Both the position numbers and the translations under genes were made by a program. Below, in pieces: positions 8,091 through 14,898 of a stretch of 23,311 nucleotides of DNA. How positions within the stretch are numbered: position 1 is the stretch's first letter; every line of letters begins with the position of its first letter. The stretch is from an uncultured Bacillota bacterium (GTDB lineage Bacteria; Bacillota_I; Bacilli_A; RFN20; CAG-826), in the NCBI GenBank assembly GCA_946623775.1, contig CAMORJ010000010.1, forward strand, positions 1 to 23,311. Reading direction: 5' to 3'. The notes below the pieces were generated by a model that saw only the letters and a program-made list of their open reading frames with translations, made no database searches and was not told the DNA's origin.

Positions 8091-9320
8091 ATGAAATACT
8101 CCCACATCCTCATCGTTTGCCTGATCATCCACGCCATCATCAGCGTTGACATCTTCCGCAAGAAATCGTCCGCCGTCTTGCCGGCGGTGAAATCTTACCG
8201 CGTTTTCGTCGTCTCGATGGCGCTCTATTTCCTTTCCGATTTGCTTTGGGGCGTATTCGAGGAGAACAAGCTCGCGCTTCCTTTGTTCATCGATACCTGC
8301 GTCTATTTCCTTTTGATGGGCTTCTCGATTTTGGCTTGGGCCCGTTATGCGGTGCAATTCCTGCAGACGGAAAAGAAAATCGTCGGCAGGATCTTGCTTT
8401 ATTTCGGCAATGCGTTTTTCTTGGCCGAAGTCATCTTGATCATCGTCAATGCCTTCCATCCGATCCTATTCGACGTCGACATGCAGACTTGCGAATATAT
8501 CGCCTTGCAGGCCCGCGACATCATGCTATATCTGCAGATTCTGATGTACGCCCTCCTGTTCCTCTACACCCTGATTTTCACCATCGTCAACTACAAGGGC
8601 AATCCCTTCAACAGGAAGTACATCATCATATCCTTTTATTCCCTGGCTATGTCCACCGCCGTCAGCGTCCAGATCTATTTCCCCAATCTTCCGCTCTATT
8701 CGATGGGGTGCATCATCGGGGTCACGATGCTCAATTCCTTCCTCATCAACGACATCAAAGAGGAATACCGTTCCGCATTGGAACGATCGCAGATGGAAGT
8801 CACCCAAGGGAAAATCGCCCTTAACCAAACCATGATCATCGCCTATTCCGATCCTCTCACCGGCATCAAGAACAAACACGCTTACGTCGAAGAGGAGGAA
8901 CGCATCGACAGATTGATTGGGGCTGGGCAGATGGAGGATTTCGCCGTCATCGTCTTCGACCTCAACGGCTTGAAGCTGATCAACGACACCAAAGGGCACG
9001 AAGCCGGCGACGCCTACATCATCTCGGCCGTCCAAACCATCCAGAGCTTCTTCGGGTCGGAGCATCTATACCGCTTCGGCGGAGACGAATTCGTCGTCAT
9101 CCTAGAAGGCGAATGCTTCAAAGACAGGCAAAAGAAACTGAAGGAATTCGATGCCTACATCGATAGGTGCCTAGGAAGCGAGGAAGACCTTCCCATCATC
9201 TCCTCCGGTATGTCCAAATACCGCCCAGGGCAAGACAATACCTACCACGCCGTCTTTACCCGCGCCGACAAAATCATGTACGCCCGCAAAGACACCTTGA
9301 AAGAGCGTCACTCGAATTGA
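8091..9320 (+). CDS. Membrane diguanylate cyclase (GGDEF domain)
   Basis: Predicted enzyme making cyclic di-GMP from two GTP at the inner face of the membrane. It has 409 residues. Residues 1-215 form about six or seven hydrophobic segments (a 7TM-like sensor region), a short linker helix follows, and the GGDEF domain runs from about 250 to 400. The domain shows DPLTGIKNKHAY, FDLNGLKLINDTKGHEAGD and intact RFGGDEF with GGDEF at 330-334, so it should be active. The inhibitory I-site RxxD expected just before it is replaced by FGSE, implying no classical product inhibition. There is no EAL or HD-GYP domain. It starts without a Shine-Dalgarno sequence after an extended -10. The thrS promoter begins only 12 bp after its TGA. 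The signal sensed is unknown. Confidence 0.93.
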   Translation: MKYSHILIVCLIIHAIISVDIFRKKSSAVLPAVKSYRVFVVSMALYFLSDLLWGVFEENKLALPLFIDTCVYFLLMGFSILAWARYAVQFLQTEKKIVGRILLYFGNAFFLAEVILIIVNAFHPILFDVDMQTCEYIALQARDIMLYLQILMYALLFLYTLIFTIVNYKGNPFNRKYIIISFYSLAMSTAVSVQIYFPNLPLYSMGCIIGVTMLNSFLINDIKEEYRSALERSQMEVTQGKIALNQTMIIAYSDPLTGIKNKHAYVEEEERIDRLIGAGQMEDFAVIVFDLNGLKLINDTKGHEAGDAYIISAVQTIQSFFGSEHLYRFGGDEFVVILEGECFKDRQKKLKEFDAYIDRCLGSEEDLPIISSGMSKYRPGQDNTYHAVFTRADKIMYARKDTLKERHSN

Positions 9321-9332
9321 CCCCGTTCGTCC

Positions 9333-9360
9333 TTGATTTCTTTGTGCAGAGGTCTAAAAT
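9333..9360 (+). promoter_or_regulatory. Promoter of the T-box-thrS unit
   Basis: TTGATT at 9333-9338 and TAAAAT at 9355-9360 are separated by 16 nt, placing the transcript start near 9367, just ahead of the T-box Stem I. It begins directly after the GGDEF stop codon. Confidence 0.65.
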
Positions 9361-9366
9361 TAGTCC

Positions 9367-9550
9367 GGCAATGAAGGAGACACGCCTTCCCCCTATAGGG
9401 AAGAAGGTACCACTCCAGAGCTCCTGGCGATGAGTCAGGCGGAGCCCCCGTTATCGGGCAGCGAGAGCGGTTTTCGCCTTTTAGGCGGATTCCGAAGTAA
9501 GGTGGTACCGCGTTTATCCAAGCGTCCTTATTGCAGGGCGCTTTTGTTTT
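9367..9550 (+). promoter_or_regulatory. T-box riboswitch leader, threonine class
   Basis: tRNA-sensing leader controlling thrS by transcription antitermination. The signature T-box AAGGTGGTACCGCG is at 9499-9512. It is followed by the terminator/antiterminator switch: AGCGTCC at 9521-9527 pairs with GGGCGCT at 9536-9542, ahead of a TTTTGTTTT tract. Upstream, a Stem I-like region with ATGAAGGAGACACG lies near 9371. The likely specifier codon is ACC (Thr) at 9409-9411 within GAAGGTACCACTCC, although I did not fold Stem I fully. Family knowledge: uncharged tRNA-Thr pairs with the specifier and the TGGN bulge, stabilises the antiterminator and allows read-through. The downstream gene agrees with the specifier. 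Confidence 0.92.
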
Positions 9551-9566
9551 ATAGGAGGCATAGCAA

Positions 9567-11465
9567 ATGAAAATCAGCTATCAAGGAAAGCCATTCGAAG
9601 TCGAAGATGGAGCATGCGGCTTCGTCGTGGCGAAACTCGTCGATCCCGAGAAGAAAAACAAGGCTCTAGGAGCCAAAGTCGGAGACAAGATCTACGACAT
9701 GAACATGCCCCTTCCCGAAGGCGAAGTCGAATTCGTCATGCCCGACAGCCCCGAAGGCTTCGAGATGATGAACCACTCCTGCTCGCATTTGATGGCCCAG
9801 GCCTTGTCCCATCTTTATCCGGGATGCTTGTTCGGATTCGGGCCTTCGATCGAGGAAGGATTCTATTACGACGTCGATTTCGGCGACAGGGTCGTCTCCG
9901 AAAACGATTTCGCGGCGATTGAGGAGGAGATGAAGAAACTCTCCAAGGCCGCGATCCCGTTCAAACGCCGCGAAATTGAGCCATCGGAAGCGCTTGAGAT
10001 CTTCAAGGCCAATCCTTATAAAGTCGAGCGCATCCGCGAGCTCAATGAGACCATCTCCTGCTACGAGCAGGGCGATTTCATCGACCTCTGCCGCGGCCCT
10101 CACGTCCCCAACACCTCCTATCTGAAGCACTTCAAGCTGCTCTCCATCGCCGGCGCATATTGGAGGGGCGACAGCAAAAACAAACAGCTCACCCGCATCT
10201 ATGCGACCTGCCGCGATTCCGAGCAGGCATTGAAGGATTATCTTGAATTGCTCGAAAGAAGGAAGGCCAACGACCATAGAAAGCTCGGCCGCGAGCTTGG
10301 CTTATTCATGCTCAGCGACTTCGCCCCAGGCATGCCCTTCTTCCTCCCCAAAGGCATGATCCTGATGAATTCGCTTTTGGATTACTGGCATAAGCTCCAC
10401 GATGCCTATGGCTATTACGAAATCACCACCCCGACCATGATGTCGCGCGAACTTTGGGAGACCTCGGGACACTGGGACCACTACAAAGAGAACATGTACA
10501 CCACCAAGGTCGATGACAGGGATTTCGCCATCAAGCCGATGAATTGCCCCGGCGCGATGCTTGCCTACAATAACTCCATCCACTCCTACAAAGAGCTCCC
10601 CTACCGTCAGGCAGAATTAGGGCATGTCCACCGCCACGAGGCAAGCGGCGCATTGAACGGCTTGTTCCGCGTCCGCGCCTTCACCCAGGACGACGCCCAT
10701 ATCATGGTGAGATTCGACCAGATCGAGGAGGAAGTCAAAAACATCATGAGGCTGTTCGATGACGTCTACAGCGTCTTCGGCCTCTCCTACAAGATCGTCT
10801 TGTCCACCCGCCCTGAGTCCAATTACATCGGAAGCGAGGAATATTGGACCAAGTCCGAGGCAATCCTTGCAGAGGCTTGCGCCTCCAGCGGGCACGAATA
10901 CGAAATCAACCCCGGCGACGGCGCTTTCTATGGCCCGAAGCTCGACTTCAAGCTCCGCGATTCCATGGGCCGCACCTGGCAGTGCGGCACCATCCAGCTG
11001 GATGTCAACCTGCCCCACCGCTTCGGCTGCTTCTATATCGACGAGAAAGGCGAGAAGGTCGAGCCCGTCATGCTTCACCGCGTCGTGTTCGGCTCCATCG
11101 AGCGCTTCATCGGCATCATCATCGAGCATTACGGCGGCGCATTCCCGACATGGCTCGCCCCTGTCCAATGCGCGGTGCTGCCCGTCAACTCCGAAGCCCA
11201 AGGCGACTATGCCTTAGAGGTCGTCAAAGCGCTTGAGAAAGCAGGCGTCCGCGTCGAGCTCAAAGGCGACAACGAGAAGCTTGGCTACCGCTTGAGGCAA
11301 TCCCAAGTCGAGAAGATCCCGTTCACCCTCGTCCTCGGCGATAAGGAAAAGGAAAACGGAAGCGTCACCTACCGCATCTACGGCCAGAAGGACCAGATCA
11401 CGGTGAGCCTGGACGAGTTCATCGCCAGGATCCGCAAATCCATCGACGAAAAGCTCAGGTATTAA
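9567..11465 (+). CDS. thrS: Threonyl-tRNA synthetase
   Basis: Class II aminoacyl-tRNA synthetase charging tRNA-Thr in the cytoplasm. It has 632 residues, the normal length. Domains in order: TGS-like N-terminus (1-65), editing/SAD domain with HSCSHLMAQAL near 70-80 and DLCRGPHVPNT near 175, catalytic core (about 240-530), and anticodon-binding domain (about 530-632). Core landmarks are MNCPG (zinc Cys), HRHEASG and FRVRAFTQDDAH (motif 2), and LHRVVFGSIERFIG (motif 3). GGAGG lies 10 nt before the ATG. Expression is controlled by the T-box leader, and a strong terminator follows, so it is monocistronic. A 25-bp piece at 10111-10135 is repeated exactly in a small minus-strand gene near 15580. 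Confidence 0.98.
   Translation: MKISYQGKPFEVEDGACGFVVAKLVDPEKKNKALGAKVGDKIYDMNMPLPEGEVEFVMPDSPEGFEMMNHSCSHLMAQALSHLYPGCLFGFGPSIEEGFYYDVDFGDRVVSENDFAAIEEEMKKLSKAAIPFKRREIEPSEALEIFKANPYKVERIRELNETISCYEQGDFIDLCRGPHVPNTSYLKHFKLLSIAGAYWRGDSKNKQLTRIYATCRDSEQALKDYLELLERRKANDHRKLGRELGLFMLSDFAPGMPFFLPKGMILMNSLLDYWHKLHDAYGYYEITTPTMMSRELWETSGHWDHYKENMYTTKVDDRDFAIKPMNCPGAMLAYNNSIHSYKELPYRQAELGHVHRHEASGALNGLFRVRAFTQDDAHIMVRFDQIEEEVKNIMRLFDDVYSVFGLSYKIVLSTRPESNYIGSEEYWTKSEAILAEACASSGHEYEINPGDGAFYGPKLDFKLRDSMGRTWQCGTIQLDVNLPHRFGCFYIDEKGEKVEPVMLHRVVFGSIERFIGIIIEHYGGAFPTWLAPVQCAVLPVNSEAQGDYALEVVKALEKAGVRVELKGDNEKLGYRLRQSQVEKIPFTLVLGDKEKENGSVTYRIYGQKDQITVSLDEFIARIRKSIDEKLRY
10111..10135 (+). repeat. 25-bp exact repeat, copy in thrS
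   Basis: This stretch, encoding the TSYLKHFK region of ThrS, is identical over 25 bp to the reverse complement of 15568-15592. It begins ACACCTCC and ends CACTTCAA. The bases directly outside the match differ on both sides. It lies in a conserved part of the synthetase, so this is the probable donor copy. Confidence 0.85.
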
Positions 11466-11480
11466 TCGATTCCCCTTCTG

Positions 11481-11511
11481 GCGGGCATCCATCGCGATGC
11501 CCGCTTTTTTT
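11481..11511 (+). terminator. Rho-independent terminator of thrS
   Basis: Nine-bp perfect stem GCGGGCATC (11481-11489) and GATGCCCGC (11496-11504), 6-nt loop, followed by TTTTTTT. It begins 16 bp after the thrS stop. Confidence 0.93.
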
Positions 11512-11538
11512 CGACGGCATCGCAAGAATCGTGCACGC

Positions 11539-11580
11539 TTGTCAAATCGTGTTAAAGTCGAATATAAAATGTTTTATATT
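11539..11580 (+). promoter_or_regulatory. Promoter with overlapping palindromic operator candidate
   Basis: TTGTCA (11539-11544), an 18-nt spacer and TATAAA (11563-11568) form a good sigma-A-type promoter. The -10 is embedded in AATATAAAATGTTTTATATT (11561-11580), 9-bp perfect arms around a TG centre, which is where a repressor dimer could sit. The transcript would start near 11575, about 100 nt before the pseudo-Fic gene. A second -10-like TAGAAT at 11667-11672 lies only 6 nt before its ATG. Confidence 0.55.
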
Positions 11581-11678
11581 GGACTTCGCCTTTCTCTACC
11601 GTTTTTTCTCCATTTTATATAGCAAAATATGCAGGATTTCGTCTTCTCATGACGGCGTTTGAGTTTTAGAATATTTGC

Positions 11679-12635
11679 ATGGCAAAAATCGAAGCACCTT
11701 ATAAAAATACATTTTCCCTCAACCATTCCATTATTTCCCACGCCTGCTCGGTTTCCTATAACCTTGGCAAGCTGTCTTACACAGGGGAAGACGGGCCCAA
11801 TAACGAAGACCTCGCCAACGCGACCCGCTTTCTTCTATTAGACGAAGGGATCGCATTGACCCCAAGCCAGATCAGAGGCCTTAAAAGGGCCGAGGAAATC
11901 CCGTCCATCCCGCAATCCGGCAGAGTGTTCCGCCTATTGAGGAAACTCGGGAAGATCAGTCCGAGCGACCCCAAGCTTTTGGAGGAGTTCGAAGCCGCGG
12001 TTTTCCCAGACGGCGTCCCCAACCGCATGTCGCGCAGCGTCGAAGGGTTCGACTATCCCTTGCCTCCATCCAGCAAAGTGCCCGCCTTGATGAAAGGGCT
12101 CTTCTCCTTCGTGAAGAAATCCGAAGGCAAAGTCCACCCCCTGGTCTTGGCGTGCATGATCTATTACGAAGTCATCTCCATCGCCCCCTACTCTTCTTAT
12201 AACCACGCTTTGGCCAAACTATGGATGAAGTCGATCCTCATCCAGTATTCGCCAGCGATGGCAAGCCTCCCTTTGGAGAAGCTCATCCACTTCCGGAAGA
12301 AATCCATCAAGGAGGCATTCGACGATTCCGCGAACATCAAAGACGGCGTGTCTTTCTTGTCCGCGATGATCCAAGTCGTCGACGATGGGGTGGAAGCTTT
12401 GATCAAAGAAAGCCTCAAGCGTCCAGAACTCCCCTCTCCCCGCGCCGAGAAGATGACGTCCCTCATGGAAGAGGGCCGCTTCTATAGCGCGGTCGAATTG
12501 CTGCAGCTATTGGGCCTCAAATCCCGCCTCGGCCTGCAGAAGAATTACCTCAAGCCCGCGCTTGACCGCGGCCTCATCGTCATGAGCAATCCCCTTTGCC
12601 CGACCGATAGAACCCAAAGGTACGCGAAGAAATGA
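11679..12635 (+). CDS. Fic-fold protein with degenerate active site plus C-terminal winged helix
   Basis: A 318-residue protein with the architecture of the Fic family that has a C-terminal helix-turn-helix. The Fic core (about 135-185) keeps the helix preceding the catalytic loop (VHPLVLACMIYYEVISI). The loop that should read HPFxxGNGR is APYSSYNHA at residues 169-177: catalytic His is Ala, both Gly are replaced, and the Arg is Ala. The tail (about 270-318; LLGLKSRLGLQKNYLKPAL ... PTDRTQRYAKK) closely matches the winged helix of this Fic subgroup (usual ending like PTSRNQKY). AMP transfer is therefore unlikely; a regulatory or scaffold role, perhaps DNA binding, is inference. There is no Shine-Dalgarno sequence before the ATG. 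It overlaps the next membrane gene by ATGA. The frame is intact, so it is not a pseudogene. Confidence 0.78.
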   Translation: MAKIEAPYKNTFSLNHSIISHACSVSYNLGKLSYTGEDGPNNEDLANATRFLLLDEGIALTPSQIRGLKRAEEIPSIPQSGRVFRLLRKLGKISPSDPKLLEEFEAAVFPDGVPNRMSRSVEGFDYPLPPSSKVPALMKGLFSFVKKSEGKVHPLVLACMIYYEVISIAPYSSYNHALAKLWMKSILIQYSPAMASLPLEKLIHFRKKSIKEAFDDSANIKDGVSFLSAMIQVVDDGVEALIKESLKRPELPSPRAEKMTSLMEEGRFYSAVELLQLLGLKSRLGLQKNYLKPALDRGLIVMSNPLCPTDRTQRYAKK

Positions 12636-13096
12636 TTCTGTTCGATGATGTCATAGAGACGAAGAAGTCCCCGTTCGGCTTTTTGATGTTTGCTTGCCTT
12701 GGCATCTCTTTATTGTGCGCCATCGCGGCCTTCATCCTCAAAAAGCGGAACCGCAAAATCTCATTGATCCTGATCGGATGCAGCGGATTATTCGCGCTTC
12801 TTGGATTCGGATTCTCCTTCCCATGGACCAAGCTTGCCACCGAGGAGGATTGGGCGTGGCAATACATTTGGTCGATCGCCTTATTCATCTTGGCCTATGC
12901 CTGCCTGCTTCCTGGCATATACTTCAAGGATTTCAAGAACATCTCGATATTCTTGGCCCTTGGCTTCTTTGTGCTCATTATCCTTGCGATCACTTTTGGC
13001 ATCATGGCCGCGACTTCAAAGCTCGACAACGTCACCGATTTGAGCGCATCATCGTCGGGATTAAAACTGGCTATCGCACTTTCTTTACATAAGTAA
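12632..13096 (+). CDS. Hypothetical four-TM membrane protein
   Basis: Integral membrane protein of 154 residues with four predicted hydrophobic helices at about 16-37, 43-64, 75-97 and 103-126, and a short basic loop KKRNRK after the first. No family recognised and no catalytic motif. It overlaps the pseudo-Fic stop by ATGA, so it is translated from the same mRNA and probably coupled. That suggests a functional link between the cytoplasmic Fic-fold/winged-helix protein and a membrane component. The length and hydrophobicity make it a credible gene despite the lack of homologues I can name. Confidence 0.75.
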   Translation: MILFDDVIETKKSPFGFLMFACLGISLLCAIAAFILKKRNRKISLILIGCSGLFALLGFGFSFPWTKLATEEDWAWQYIWSIALFILAYACLLPGIYFKDFKNISIFLALGFFVLIILAITFGIMAATSKLDNVTDLSASSSGLKLAIALSLHK

Positions 13097-13133
13097 TGGG
13101 CTTATACTTGCTTGCGGAAAGGAGGAAGGCATT

Positions 13134-13487
13134 ATGAAAAAAGCCATCCAAATCACCGGAATCATCTGGGCGATTGTCTGCGGCATCTCCGCGATTATCT
13201 TCTTTGCGGGAGGCTCTTTGTTCGCCGCCGCTTTTGCAGAGCTCATGAAGCAGCAAGGAGGCGTGCCGGAAGAGGAAATCAAAATCGCCGCCGCAGCGAT
13301 GCTTGCCGTCTATATGGTTCTTGGCGTCTACATGCTTGTCGCAGCCGTCTACAGCATCGTCTTGGTCGCGGTCAAGAACAAACAGATGTCGAAGGGCGCT
13401 GGCATCGCCATGGCCGTCGTCGGCATCGTCCTCGGAGCGGAACTCCCTGGCGTTTTCTTCTTGATCGATTCCATCAAAAACCGATAA
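13134..13487 (+). CDS. Hypothetical small membrane protein (three TM)
   Basis: A 117-residue membrane protein with hydrophobic segments at about 7-36, 52-78 and 88-110, separated by an acidic loop (GGVPEEEIK) and a basic loop (KNKQMSKG). It loosely recalls DUF4064-like small membrane proteins; that is only a resemblance. The start is well defined by AAGGAGGAAGGCATT before the ATG. A TATACT hexamer at 13103-13108 in the 37-bp gap could give it its own promoter, but the -35 is poor, so it may also be read from the pseudo-Fic transcript. Confidence 0.75.
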   Translation: MKKAIQITGIIWAIVCGISAIIFFAGGSLFAAAFAELMKQQGGVPEEEIKIAAAAMLAVYMVLGVYMLVAAVYSIVLVAVKNKQMSKGAGIAMAVVGIVLGAELPGVFFLIDSIKNR

Positions 13488-13521
13488 GCATCGAATATTT
13501 TGCAAGAAGTGAAAAAACTCC

Positions 13522-13564
13522 TTGCGCTGCATCCACAAAAGGGTATACTTATCGCGTCGATAAG
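13522..13564 (+). promoter_or_regulatory. infC operon promoter with overlapping dyad
   Basis: TTGCGC (13522-13527), 16-nt spacer and TATACT (13544-13549) form the promoter. A perfect dyad CTTATCG-CGT-CGATAAG at 13548-13564 overlaps the -10 and the expected start near 13556. It could be an operator or a 5'-end hairpin of the leader. Confidence 0.6.
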
Positions 13565-13701
13565 ACGTAGAAAGCAGTCGCGTTCCGGCGGCTCGCCAGA
13601 TCCCACAGGGGATTGGCCAAGGTGCTACTTAAACCCAATGCAACACCTATATCGCCGGAGACTGTCTCTCCGGCTTTATTGATTTATGGAGGAAAAAACA
13701 C
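13565..13701 (+). promoter_or_regulatory. Structured infC-rpmI-rplT leader (L20/IF3-type autoregulatory region)
   Basis: About 140 nt of leader with no ORF. Small hairpins are visible (GGCG-GCT-CGCC near 13590, ATCCC/GGGAT near 13600), then a terminator-like stem ahead of the infC Shine-Dalgarno sequence. Bacilli commonly control this operon through an L20-binding leader, and the position and order here fit that class. I cannot confirm a match to the L20_leader covariance model by eye. Confidence 0.55.
13654..13685 (+). terminator. Attenuator hairpin upstream of infC
   Basis: Perfect 8-bp stem GCCGGAGA (13654-13661) and TCTCCGGC (13667-13674) with loop CTGTC, followed by TTTATTGATTT. It lies inside the leader, 13 nt before the Shine-Dalgarno GGAGG (13688-13692), so it is more likely a regulated attenuator than the end of the upstream unit. 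The T tract is interrupted, implying partial termination. Confidence 0.65.
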
Positions 13702-14262
13702 ATAGCTTACTTCAATCCAAACGACCATCGTCGTCCCCAGAAAAGATTCGATCCGATCAATGAGCACATCCGCTACCCGGAAGTCATGGTCATCGGCCCA
13801 GATGGTGAAAACCTCGGCAAGATGAGCTCGCGCGCCGCAAACGAATTGGCCGCCAGCTACAATCTCGACCTCTTCTGCGTTGCGCCGAATGCAAACCCAC
13901 CGGTCTGCAAAATCCTCAACTACGGAAAGTACCGCTACGAAAAGCAGAAATCCGAAAGAATGCAGAAGCGCAATTCCAAAGCCGCACAGCTTAAGGAAAT
14001 CCAACTGCATATCTCTATCGGCGAACACGACATGGCCACGAAAGCCAAGCACGCCAGGGAATTCCTATCCGAAGGTGATAAGGTCCACGTCCGCGTCGTC
14101 TTGAAAGGACGCGAAATGGCCCACCAGGAACTCGGCGAGGAGTTGCTGCGGAAATTCGTTTCCCTGCTTGAAGAAGAAGGAAGCGTCCTGACCGTGGAGA
14201 AAGCCGCGGCTTGGGAAGGCAAGTGCTATTCCACCATCGTGGCAAGGAAGACTAAGAAATAA
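13702..14262 (+). CDS. infC: Translation initiation factor IF-3, with AUA start codon
   Basis: IF-3 binds the 30S subunit and checks start-codon selection. The N-domain contains the conserved FDPINEHIRYPEV.VIGPDGENLG at about residues 17-40. The C-domain contains the KLEI-like segment AAQLKEIQLHISIGEHDMATK and ends near residue 186, the usual length. The first in-frame ATG (13786) would delete the conserved INEHIR segment, and no ATG, GTG or TTG lies between it and the Shine-Dalgarno sequence. ATA at 13702 is 9 nt after GGAGG (13688-13692), giving M-AYFNPNDHRRPQKRFDPIN. Non-AUG AUU/AUA/AUC starts are a known autoregulatory trait of infC, because IF-3 rejects such codons. First gene of infC-rpmI-rplT. 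Confidence 0.93.
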   Translation: MAYFNPNDHRRPQKRFDPINEHIRYPEVMVIGPDGENLGKMSSRAANELAASYNLDLFCVAPNANPPVCKILNYGKYRYEKQKSERMQKRNSKAAQLKEIQLHISIGEHDMATKAKHAREFLSEGDKVHVRVVLKGREMAHQELGEELLRKFVSLLEEEGSVLTVEKAAAWEGKCYSTIVARKTKK

Positions 14263-14274
14263 GGAGAAACAATC

Positions 14275-14469
14275 ATGCCTAAAATGAAATCCAACCGCGC
14301 CTTGATGAAACGCATCAAAGTCACCGGCAGCGGAAAAGTGAAGTTCATTCACGCCTACAAGGGACACCATGCCCCTTACAAAACCCCGAAACAGTGCCGT
14401 CAGTTGCGCCGTTCCGGTATGCTTGATCGCACCGACTACAAGCGCATCAAGTTCATGATTGTGAAGTAA
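14275..14469 (+). CDS. rpmI: 50S ribosomal protein L35
   Basis: Small basic ribosomal protein bL35 of 64 residues. It starts MPKMKSNRALMKRIKVTGSG, with KGHHAPYKT in the middle and the RRSGMLDRTD.KRIK tail typical of the family. GGAGAAACAATC precedes the ATG. It sits 12 bp after infC and 15 bp before rplT, the universal infC-rpmI-rplT order, so the three share the autoregulated transcript. Confidence 0.98.
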   Translation: MPKMKSNRALMKRIKVTGSGKVKFIHAYKGHHAPYKTPKQCRQLRRSGMLDRTDYKRIKFMIVK

Positions 14470-14484
14470 AGGAGAGAAACGACA

Positions 14485-14841
14485 ATGGCTAGAGTCAAAG
14501 GTGGCACCGTTACCCGTGCCCGTCGCAAAAAGATCTTGAAACAGGCTGAAGGCTACTTCGGTTCCAAGCATCTTCTATTCAAGACCGCCAAAGAGCAGGT
14601 CCTCCACTCCCTCCGTTATGCTTACAATTCTCGTCGCCTCGTGAAGCGCGACTATCGCAAGCTCTGGATCAAGCGCATCAACGCCGCTTGCCATCTCAAC
14701 GGCATCAGCTACTCCAAGTTCATGAGCGGCCTCAAGAAGAGCAACATCTCCATCAACCGCAAGATGCTCTCCGAGATCGCCATCGCCGATCCCGCCGCCT
14801 TCACCGGTTTGGTGAACACTGCCAAGAAGGCTCTTCAATAA
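14485..14841 (+). CDS. rplT: 50S ribosomal protein L20
   Basis: Ribosomal protein bL20 of 118 residues, an early 23S rRNA-binding assembly protein. The diagnostic N-terminus MARVKGGTVTRARRKKILK is present, followed by GYFGSKHLLFKTAKEQV, AYNSRRLVKRDYRKLWI.RINAA and NGISYSKFM. GGAGAGAAACGACA precedes the ATG. In Bacilli L20 represses its own operon by binding the leader upstream of infC, which matches the structured leader seen here. A terminator follows 19 bp after the stop. Confidence 0.98.
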   Translation: MARVKGGTVTRARRKKILKQAEGYFGSKHLLFKTAKEQVLHSLRYAYNSRRLVKRDYRKLWIKRINAACHLNGISYSKFMSGLKKSNISINRKMLSEIAIADPAAFTGLVNTAKKALQ

Positions 14842-14852
14842 GAGAATTCGTG

Positions 14853-14892
14853 CTCAATCAGCGTCTCCTAAGCGAGACGCTTTTTGTTTCCG
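14853..14892 (+). repeat. Terminator-containing direct repeat, left copy
   Basis: CTCAATCAGCGTCTCC followed by a short variable loop and GAGACGCTTTTTGTTTCCG. It matches 15815-15852 except for one C/T change, loop differences (2-nt length change) and one base near the end. The two copies are direct repeats about 960 bp apart. Confidence 0.8.
14861..14889 (+). terminator. Rho-independent terminator of infC-rpmI-rplT
   Basis: Stem GCGTCTC (14861-14867) and GAGACGC (14874-14880), loop CTAAGC, then TTTTTGTTT. A nearly identical copy occurs at 15823-15850. Confidence 0.92.
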
Positions 14893-14898
14893 TGGTTT

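Noticed and set aside
9666..10277. 203-codon minus-strand reading frame opposite thrS
   Set aside because: Antisense shadow of a highly conserved synthetase; no start signal and no recognisable protein features.
11679..12635. Pseudo-Fic gene as a decayed pseudogene or toxin of a Fic toxin-antitoxin pair
   Set aside because: The frame is intact with conserved scaffold and C-terminus, no antitoxin gene (inhibitory SxxxEG/N motif protein) is adjacent, and the catalytic loop is lost.
13786..14262. Short IF-3 starting at the first ATG
   Set aside because: It would remove the conserved N-terminal segment and has no ribosome site; the ATA start fits better.
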